The notes under the pieces were generated by a model. It saw only the letters and a list, made by a program, of their open reading frames with translations, searched no databases and was not told the DNA's origin. A DNA stretch of 5,560 nt from Pseudomonadota bacterium (GTDB taxonomy: Bacteria > Pseudomonadota > Alphaproteobacteria > CACIAM-22H2), in contig JAIUNH010000281.1 of assembly GCA_020161965.1 (NCBI GenBank), positions 1 to 5,560 on the forward strand, given 5' to 3'. The translations under genes were made by a program, and so were the position numbers. Below are positions 1-4,848 of the stretch, piece after piece (position 1 is the first letter of the stretch; the number at the start of each line of letters is the position of its first letter).

Positions 1-453
1 GTGCAACGGTTTCAGCGCGGCGGCGGCCGCCGACACGGTCGCGCACGGCGCCGCGACGATGCCGCGCGGGATCGCGTTCAGCGCTTGCGCGTTGACGCCG
101 CCGGCGACCAACGGCACTTGGCGATCGGCGCGCCAAGCGGGCGAAACGTCGATCACGACGGCGCCGGTTTGTGCGGCACGCGGCGCCAATTCGCGCGAGG
201 CCGCACCGGGCCCGGCGAACAGCACGATGTCGAGATCGTCGAAATCGGCGTCGGCCGCATCGGCGACGATCAAAGCACCACCCGACGGGGCCGATACGGC
301 GTCGCCCGCCGATCGCGCCGAAGCGAACAGCCGCAGCTCGGCGGCCGGAAAGCCGCGCGACGCCAAAAGATGGCGCAACGCCGTGCCGACCTTGCCGGTG
401 GCGCCGACGATGCCGATGCGTGGGGTTTTAGGGATCGTGTAACTCGGGTCCAT
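1..453 (-). CDS. Aspartate-semialdehyde dehydrogenase (Asd)-like protein, N-terminal part only
   Basis: Asd reduces aspartyl phosphate to aspartate semialdehyde with NADPH, in the cytoplasm, on the lysine/threonine/methionine route. The 151 visible codons cover the nucleotide-binding domain; the catalytic and dimerisation domain lies beyond the window edge. Seen: a Rossmann motif GIVGATGKVG (residues 14-23), RGFPAAELRLFASARSAG (33-50) matching the family's FP-x-x-EL-x-L-x-AS-x-RSAG stretch, VVIDVSPAWR (99-108), VPLVAGGVN (113-121), and LKPLH at the edge. The ATG at 453 has AGGAG eight bases upstream. Oddity: where the family has the catalytic cysteine in NPNCST or GNCTVS, this protein reads AAPCATVS. 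Ungapped alignment puts Cys137 one residue early and Ala138 at the catalytic position. It may therefore be an Asd paralogue (Usg-1-like or with another substrate). Family assignment is solid; enzymatic activity is uncertain. Confidence 0.78.
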   Translation of the reverse strand, partial: MDPSYTIPKTPRIGIVGATGKVGTALRHLLASRGFPAAELRLFASARSAGDAVSAPSGGALIVADAADADFDDLDIVLFAGPGAASRELAPRAAQTGAVVIDVSPAWRADRQVPLVAGGVNAQALNAIPRGIVAAPCATVSAAAAALKPLH

Positions 454-461
454 GATTTCCA

Positions 462-466
462 CTCCT
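462..466 (-). promoter_or_regulatory. Shine-Dalgarno AGGAG for the Asd-like gene
   Basis: AGGAG on the minus strand lies eight bases before the ATG at 453. It fixes that start over an ATG at 470, which opens a different frame. It also shows that the gene has its own ribosome entry after the upstream hairpin. Confidence 0.7.
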
Positions 467-514
467 GCATAAGCGGAGTGCGGGAAACCGGACCGGAAGG
501 GAAAGAAGGACCGG

Positions 515-535
515 GCCCCGCGACTGCCGCGGGGC
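515..535 (-). terminator. Probable intrinsic terminator after the TRAP operon
   Basis: A perfect 8-bp inverted repeat (GCCCCGCG / CGCGGGGC, arms 528-535 and 515-522) encloses a 5-base loop. Reading on the minus strand, the hairpin is followed by a pyrimidine tract with scattered T (CCGGTCCTTCTTTCCC, to about 499) rather than a clean T run, so termination may be partial. The hairpin sits between the small ORF and the Asd-like gene, where the TRAP transcript would be expected to end. The plus-strand side has no T tract. Confidence 0.5.
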
Positions 536-555
536 TTGCGATCCGGATGCGATGC

Positions 556-639
556 CTAGATCGGCACGCGCAAGCCCGTCCGCGCCCCGCCGAAGCGGAA
601 CGTTTTGAAGGCCAGTGCGTGGATCGGGGTCATGCGCAT
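556..639 (-). CDS. Possible small protein of 27 residues, function unknown
   Basis: The ORF runs from ATG at 639 to TAG at 556-558 and encodes a basic peptide beginning MRMTPIHALAFKTFRFGG and ending RVPI. I do not recognise it. The support is codon periodicity: GC content is 15/27, 15/27 and 25/27 at codon positions 1, 2 and 3, the pattern expected of translated sequence in high-GC DNA and seen in the neighbours. An in-frame TAA lies five codons upstream of the ATG, so it cannot be extended far. A GTG directly before the ATG is an alternative start. There is no convincing Shine-Dalgarno sequence. It sits 70 bases after the dctM stop and just before the hairpin at 515-535, so it would be the last gene of the TRAP transcript. 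It could also be a leftover fragment of a longer gene. Confidence 0.4.
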   Translation of the reverse strand: MRMTPIHALAFKTFRFGGARTGLRVPI

Positions 640-709
640 CACGATGTCTATTTAGGCACGAACTGCGCCCGCGTAAACCCCCGAGGCCGACGCGGTGAAG
701 GGAGCGCCT

Positions 710-1996
710 TTAGCGCCCCATCACCAGCTTCGGCAGCCAGGTCGTCAGCGGCGGCCACAAAGTCACCGCGATCAGCACAGCCAGCAAGGGTACAAGCCAC
801 GGCACGATGGCGCGCGACATCGCGGCGAAAGTGATATTCGCGACTTTGGCGGTCACGAACAGCACCACGCCGACCGGCGGCGTCACCGTGCCGATCATCA
901 AATTCAGCACGAAGATCAGGCCGAACTGGATCGGGTCGATGCCGAATTGACCCGCGGCGGGTGTGAGGATCGGGATCAGGATCAGCATCGCCGCTAGCGC
1001 TTCCATGAAGCATCCGACGAACAGCAGCAGCAAATTGACGACCAGCAGGAAGACCAGCGGATTGCCGACCAGATCGACGATCTGCGGCCCCAGCGTCTGC
1101 GGGATGCGCGATAGCGACAAGCACCAGCCCAAGGCCGAGGCGGTCATCACCAAAGCGAGCACCACGCCGGTCGTCTCCACCGTATCGACCGCGATACGCG
1201 GCAGATCGCGGAAATCGAACTCCTTGTAAACGAACAGTCCCAGCACCAGCGAATAGACGGTGGCGACACCGGCCGCTTCGGTCGGCGTGAAATAGCCCAG
1301 CATCATGCCGCCGAACAGGATCACCGGCGTCATCAGCGCCCAATGCGCGCGCTTATAGGCGACCCAAAGGTCGCGTAAGCCGGGGAACGGATGGCGCGGC
1401 AAGTTCCGCTTGGTCGCGATCCAGGTGACCATCGCCATCAAGGCACCCGCCATCAGCAGGCCGGGAATGACGCCGGCCAAGAACAATCCGCCGATCGACA
1501 CGTCGGCCGACACGCCGTAGATGACCATCGGCAGCGACGGCGGGATGATCGGCCCGATCGTCGCCGACGCGGCCGTGATCGCGGCCGCCGTTTCGGCGTC
1601 GTAGCCCTCGTCCTTCATCGCCTTGATCTCGAGCGTGCCTACGCCGCCCGCGTCGGCGACGGCCGAGCCCGACATGCCCGCGAAGATCACGCTCGCGAGA
1701 ATATTCGCGTGGCACAGACCGCCGCGCAGCCAGCCCACGCAGGCCGTGGCGAAAGCGAAGATGCGGTCGGTGATGCCGCCCGAGTTCATGATGTTGCCCA
1801 TCAGGATGAACAACGGGGCGGCGAGCAACGGGAAGGAATTCGCGGCCTGCGCGATCTTCTGCGGCACGATCTGCGGCGTGATACCGGCGAAGAAGACGAA
1901 GGCGAGTGCGGCCAAGCCCATCGTCGCGTAAAGCGGCACGCCCAGCATCAGCGCGACGAACCAGACGATCAGGATTTCGGTCATCGTGGAGATCAC
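710..1996 (-). CDS. dctM: TRAP transporter large membrane subunit, DctM family
   Basis: This is the transport channel of a TRAP system in the inner membrane. It moves substrate handed over by the periplasmic binding protein, driven by an ion gradient rather than ATP. The 428-residue product is full length for the family. It is hydrophobic throughout, with about a dozen membrane segments. The signature region lies around residues 101-161: AGMSGSAVADAGGVG, then IKAMKDEGYDAETAAAIT and a turn SATIGPIIPPSLPMVIYG. A second inverted-repeat half carries GTVTPPVGVVLFV near the C terminus. I chose the GTG start at 1996 because GGAG lies eight bases upstream and the GTG overlaps the dctQ stop as GTGA, indicating coupled translation. 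An ATG five codons in (1984) is the alternative but lacks a ribosome site. Substrate is not readable from the sequence. Confidence 0.93.
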   Translation of the reverse strand: MISTMTEILIVWFVALMLGVPLYATMGLAALAFVFFAGITPQIVPQKIAQAANSFPLLAAPLFILMGNIMNSGGITDRIFAFATACVGWLRGGLCHANILASVIFAGMSGSAVADAGGVGTLEIKAMKDEGYDAETAAAITAASATIGPIIPPSLPMVIYGVSADVSIGGLFLAGVIPGLLMAGALMAMVTWIATKRNLPRHPFPGLRDLWVAYKRAHWALMTPVILFGGMMLGYFTPTEAAGVATVYSLVLGLFVYKEFDFRDLPRIAVDTVETTGVVLALVMTASALGWCLSLSRIPQTLGPQIVDLVGNPLVFLLVVNLLLLFVGCFMEALAAMLILIPILTPAAGQFGIDPIQFGLIFVLNLMIGTVTPPVGVVLFVTAKVANITFAAMSRAIVPWLVPLLAVLIAVTLWPPLTTWLPKLVMGR

Positions 1997-2484
1997 AGCT
2001 TGGTCTCCACCATCACCGTCGGCAGCGGGCCTTTGATCGCTTCGACGATCTGGCCCAACGCCTGGATCATCACGGCGAAGCCGGCGATCGGAACGGGAAT
2101 GTAGAGGATCGCGGCCGAGAGCGGCACGCTGATCCAGGTGACGTCGAGATTGCGTTCGATCAATACCGGCCCGTACCAGACCATCGCGGCGGTCAACGCC
2201 ACGACGCAAAGCTGGATCACGACCTCCGCCGCGCGGCGGGTAGCGCCCGGCAGCCAATCGATGAACACGTCGATCCGGATATGGCTGCGCCGTCGCGCCG
2301 CCAGGATCCAGCCGACGAAGCCGGTCCAGACCAGAAGATACTGGGCGGCTTCGTCGGTCCACGGGATCGGCGCGCCGAGCTGGCGCGACACCACGCCCAG
2401 CACGACGCACGCCAGCAACGCCATCAGCAGGAGGAAGGCGGCGGCGCGTAATGCGCCGTCGCTAACGCGCCGCAGCCCCTCCAT
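1993..2484 (-). CDS. dctQ: TRAP transporter small membrane subunit, DctQ family
   Basis: This is the small integral membrane partner that binds DctM and is required for TRAP transport. The 163-residue protein has four hydrophobic segments, at roughly residues 14-33, 46-63, 86-104 and 120-142. The family hallmark is present: PWTDEAAQYLLVW (40-53) followed by GFVGWILAARRRSHIRID (55-72), which corresponds to the conserved W-x-(D/E)E...R...H...D stretch. The ATG at 2484 shares its first base region with the dctP stop (TAATG), so translation probably restarts after dctP. No strong Shine-Dalgarno is visible. The stop overlaps the dctM GTG start. Longer in-frame starts up to 2664 would run through the coding sequence of dctP and are not credible. 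Confidence 0.92.
   Translation of the reverse strand: MEGLRRVSDGALRAAAFLLLMALLACVVLGVVSRQLGAPIPWTDEAAQYLLVWTGFVGWILAARRRSHIRIDVFIDWLPGATRRAAEVVIQLCVVALTAAMVWYGPVLIERNLDVTWISVPLSAAILYIPVPIAGFAVMIQALGQIVEAIKGPLPTVMVETKL
2005..2008 (-). promoter_or_regulatory. Shine-Dalgarno GGAG deciding the dctM GTG start
   Basis: GGAG is placed inside the last codons of dctQ, eight bases before the GTG at 1996. The ATG at 1984 has no comparable site, so the GTG is the better start. Confidence 0.55.
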
Positions 2485-3476
2485 TACAGCGCCGCCAAAG
2501 CGTCGAACGTGCCCGCACCCCAGACGGAGGCGAAGCGCGCGGGCACCTTGGCAAGGACAGGCTCGCGCCACGCCTTCACGTCGGGCTGCACCACCGTCAT
2601 GCCCGAAGCGCGCAGCGTATCGACCAGCGAGGCTTCCTGCTTGAGGAGCTCGGCATCCTGCCACTTGGCGCCGTTGGCCAACGCCGTTTCCAGAACGTCG
2701 CGATCGGCGTTACGCAGGCCGCGATAGAAGCCGTCATTGATGATGACGAGGCGCGGCGTGATGATGTGCTCGGTCAGCACCAGGAACTTCTGCACTTCGA
2801 AGAACTTGCCGCTCTGGATCGTCGGCAGCGGATTCTCCTGACCATCGACCGCACCCTGGTTGAGGGCGAGGTAGAGCTCGTTGAAGTTCACCGGCGTTGC
2901 GACCGCACCCCAGGCTTCGGCCATCGCGCGGAACACGTCCACCGGCGGGACGCGCAGCTTGAAGCCGCCCATATCGGCGGGCGAACGCACGTTCTTGGTG
3001 CCCGTCGTCAAATGGCGCTTGCCGTAATAGGTGACCGAGGCCAAGCGCATCTGGCGGCGCGCGATCAGATCGTCGTTCATCTTCTTGAACTGCGGCGACG
3101 AAACCGACTTCGCCATGTGGGCGGCATCGCGCCACAGATAGGGCGCTTCGATGACCGACAGGGCCGGCAGCAACGCGGCGAGCGCGCCGGCACCGTCCGT
3201 CGTCATGTGCAAGGCGCCGGCCGAGACCGCTTCCATCATGTCGCGGCCCGAACCGAGCTGGCCGTTCGGGAAGGATTGGATGTCGATGCGGCCGGAGGTC
3301 TTTTCCTTCACCTCGGCGGCGATGCGATCGACCATCTGCACCTGCGGATGGCTGGGGGCGAGCATCTCGCCCCAACGCACAGCGGTCGCCTGGGCGCGCG
3401 GGATGCTGGGGGCGGCGAGCAGCGCCGCACCGGCCGCCGTGGCGCCGAGCAGCTTACGACGCGAAAAACTGGACAT
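2484..3476 (-). CDS. dctP: TRAP transporter periplasmic solute-binding protein, DctP family
   Basis: This protein captures an organic acid in the periplasm and delivers it to DctQ/DctM. The 330-residue product starts with a twin-arginine signal (SRRKLL at residues 5-10, hydrophobic stretch to about 22, cleavage likely after AQA at 30), so it is probably exported folded through Tat. Family features: WGEMLAPSHPQ (35-45), FPNGQLGSGRDMMEAV (69-84), GFKLRVPP (171-178) with Arg175 in the position that usually binds the substrate carboxylate, and ALNQGAVDGQENPL (204-217). The ATG at 3476 has GGAG seven bases upstream; an in-frame ATG at 3509 is rejected because it precedes the ribosome site and the signal peptide. 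The family binds C4-dicarboxylates, 2-oxo acids, sugar acids and others, so the ligand remains open. Confidence 0.93.
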   Translation of the reverse strand: MSSFSRRKLLGATAAGAALLAAPSIPRAQATAVRWGEMLAPSHPQVQMVDRIAAEVKEKTSGRIDIQSFPNGQLGSGRDMMEAVSAGALHMTTDGAGALAALLPALSVIEAPYLWRDAAHMAKSVSSPQFKKMNDDLIARRQMRLASVTYYGKRHLTTGTKNVRSPADMGGFKLRVPPVDVFRAMAEAWGAVATPVNFNELYLALNQGAVDGQENPLPTIQSGKFFEVQKFLVLTEHIITPRLVIINDGFYRGLRNADRDVLETALANGAKWQDAELLKQEASLVDTLRASGMTVVQPDVKAWREPVLAKVPARFASVWGAGTFDALAAL

Positions 3477-3483
3477 GGCTTCT

Positions 3484-3488
3484 CTCCC
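3484..3488 (-). promoter_or_regulatory. Shine-Dalgarno GGGAG for dctP
   Basis: GGGAG lies seven bases before the ATG at 3476, in the short gap after the ABC permease gene. It settles the start at the twin-arginine signal peptide. I see no clear sigma-70 promoter in the 51-bp gap, so dctP may be read through from upstream. Confidence 0.65.
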
Positions 3489-3527
3489 TTTTTTGGTTGT
3501 TCTCGGCACTCGCCCCCTGTTTCGGGG

Positions 3528-4373
3528 TCAGGCGCCTTTGACGCCGCCGGCGGTCAATCCGCCGACGATTTCCTTCTGGATGAAGATGGTGAGGACCAGC
3601 ACGGGCAGCATCACCACGATGGCGGCCGCGGCGAGCGGCCCCCAGGCGAATTGCTCGAAGGTCAGCATGTTGTAGACCGCGACCGGCATGGTGCGCGTCG
3701 TGCGCCCCGCGAACACGGCGCCGAACACGAAATTGTTCCAGGAATAGATGAACGACAGGATGGCGCCGACCACGATGCCCGGGCGCGCCAGCGGCAACGC
3801 CACATGCAGGAAGGTCTGCCACGTGGTGCAGCCGTCGATGCGCGCGGCTTCTTCGAGCTCGACCGGCAGCGATTCGAAATAGCCGATCATGATGTAGACG
3901 ACGATCGGCAGCGTGATGACGATATGCGTGATCGCGATGGGCAGCACCGTGCCGATCAGGCCGATCATCTGGAACAGCGTGAAGAGCGGGATGAGATACG
4001 ACAAGCCCGGCGTCATCCGGCTGATCAGCATCAGCACCGCCATCGAATGCGCCTTCGACTTGGCGATGCCGTAGCCCGCCGGCACGCCCAGCAGCAACGC
4101 CGCCGCGGTGGCGCCGCCCGAGACCTGCACCGAGTTCCAGAAATAGAGGAAGAACGGCGTGTCCTGGAACAAGCGCCGGAAATTCTCGAACGTGATCTCG
4201 TCGGGAATGAAGATCGGCGGATAGGCGGTGTTGTCGATGTCGTATTTGACCGACAGCGAAATCACCCAGAAAAACACGAACACGACGGGGGCGAGCAGCA
4301 CGACCAGCGACGCCGCGAGCCCCGCGTGCCCGACCGCTTTGCGCCAATGAAAATTCGCGACCAAGGCGCTCAT
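3528..4373 (-). CDS. Carbohydrate ABC transporter permease, MalG type
   Basis: This is an inner-membrane permease of a CUT1-type sugar importer; it normally works as a heterodimer with a MalF-type permease, an ATPase and a binding protein. The 281-residue product is full length. It has a first membrane helix at about residues 18-40, then further hydrophobic segments. The EAA loop that docks on the ATPase is intact: ELEEAARIDGCTTWQTF (172-188). The C-terminal tail GGLTAGGVKG (271-280) matches the family's usual ending. The ATG at 4373 is preferred because it gives the usual N terminus; GGAA eight bases upstream is a weak ribosome site, and the start is one base after the previous stop. No partner subunit is visible: upstream is an unrelated pair of genes and downstream is a TRAP system. 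The sugar is unknown. Confidence 0.92.
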   Translation of the reverse strand: MSALVANFHWRKAVGHAGLAASLVVLLAPVVFVFFWVISLSVKYDIDNTAYPPIFIPDEITFENFRRLFQDTPFFLYFWNSVQVSGGATAAALLLGVPAGYGIAKSKAHSMAVLMLISRMTPGLSYLIPLFTLFQMIGLIGTVLPIAITHIVITLPIVVYIMIGYFESLPVELEEAARIDGCTTWQTFLHVALPLARPGIVVGAILSFIYSWNNFVFGAVFAGRTTRTMPVAVYNMLTFEQFAWGPLAAAAIVVMLPVLVLTIFIQKEIVGGLTAGGVKGA

Positions 4374-4400
4374 GTCAGTTGTTCCACTTGGCGCGTTCGC
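4374..4400. other. Boundary between two sequence types
   Basis: To the left of this point the genes have very high third-position GC and encode transport functions. To the right, codon use is more relaxed and the genes look like mobile-element genes. The last codons of the 157-residue protein (GCGCGCGAACGCGCCAAG) look more like the left-hand sequence than the codons before them, so the true join may lie somewhat to the right of the permease start. No tRNA, integrase, transposase or obvious flanking repeat is visible here. Confidence 0.5.
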
Positions 4401-4848
4401 GCGCCCACAGCAGCACCTCATCCAGCTCAGAGAGCACCTCATCAGACCCCTTGCGAGGCGCCAGAGCGATGTAGCGGCCCTGCTCCTGCAGCTTCTTGCG
4501 GATATACTCCTTCACCGCACCTTTCGGCCACCGCGCCCATTTGCCCGTGTCCTTGTCGCCCGTGCGCAGCACAAATGTGTCGCCTCCATCGAGCTCCCAC
4601 CAAAGATCCACGAGCTCACAGATCTCTTGCGGATCAAATTGCGCCGGCGCAGCCGCGCCAGGCACAAACTTAGCCGCCTCTCCATCCTTGCCCTTTTTGG
4701 CCTTGCCATCCCGCGCACTCGGCTCCCTGATCTTCTTTGCTTTGCCATTTGCGGCAGGCTCAGCGGCCGCAGTCTGAGGGCGTGGCTTGTGCGTGGCAGC
4801 CGGCACCGGCGGCTCTTCCATGAGGTATTCGTCTTCGTTTGTGGTCAC
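4375..4848 (-). CDS. Hypothetical protein, 157 residues, partner of the AAA ATPase
   Basis: I do not recognise this protein with certainty. Residues 1-65 are low-complexity and rich in Ala, Lys, Pro and Glu (for example AAAEPAANGKAKKI at 27-40, then DGKAKKGKDGEAAK at 47-60), so they are probably disordered. Residues 70-157 look folded: FDPQEICELVDLWWELDGGD, then FVLRTGDKDTGKWARWPKGA, an Arg/Lys helix, and DEVLSELDEVLLWARERAKW. The tryptophan-rich segment followed by a basic helix and an LSELD-like helix resembles, from memory, the region preceding the helicase in phage/plasmid primase-helicase proteins. If so, this protein stops where such a protein would go on. The GTG start at 4848 has AAGGAGG seven bases upstream and overlaps the AAA gene stop (GTGA), so the two proteins are probably made together. 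Its stop is one base before the ABC permease start. Confidence 0.72.
   Translation of the reverse strand: MTTNEDEYLMEEPPVPAATHKPRPQTAAAEPAANGKAKKIREPSARDGKAKKGKDGEAAKFVPGAAAPAQFDPQEICELVDLWWELDGGDTFVLRTGDKDTGKWARWPKGAVKEYIRKKLQEQGRYIALAPRKGSDEVLSELDEVLLWARERAKWNN

Noticed and set aside
488..514. Direct repeat GGACCGG (490-496 and 508-514) upstream of the Asd-like gene as an operator
   Set aside because: Two 7-base copies in GC-rich sequence are easily chance, and no promoter elements can be placed beside them.
1..834. A plus-strand open frame opposite the Asd-like gene and the gap
   Set aside because: Its translation is a low-complexity Arg/Gly/Ala-rich string, antisense to a gene with clear family motifs; there is no ribosome site or domain.
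648..1343. A minus-strand 231-codon frame overlapping the end of dctM
   Set aside because: It is a shifted frame within dctM, Arg/Asp/Gly-rich and without membrane segments; dctM in the other frame is complete and certain.
3477..3509. An in-frame upstream ATG at 3509 as the dctP start
   Set aside because: It would put 11 extra residues before the twin-arginine signal, and the GGGAG ribosome site lies downstream of it.
3511..3529. A hairpin CCCC-GAAACA-GGGG between the ABC permease and dctP as a terminator
   Set aside because: Only a 4-bp stem with a 6-base loop and no T tract on the minus strand; too weak to call.
4374..4442. An upstream in-frame ATG at 4442 as the ABC permease start
   Set aside because: The added residues (Cys/Arg-rich) do not resemble a MalG N terminus and would be read through the coding sequence of the preceding gene.
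4300..4450. An attachment site or target-site duplication at the compositional boundary
   Set aside because: No tRNA, integrase or repeated end is visible, and the other end of the foreign segment lies outside the window.
2766..4673. A 635-codon open frame on the plus strand spanning dctP, the permease and the boundary
   Set aside because: It is antisense to well-recognised genes, rich in Arg, His, Asp and Gln with no recognisable domain, and is the usual by-product of high third-position GC on the opposite strand.
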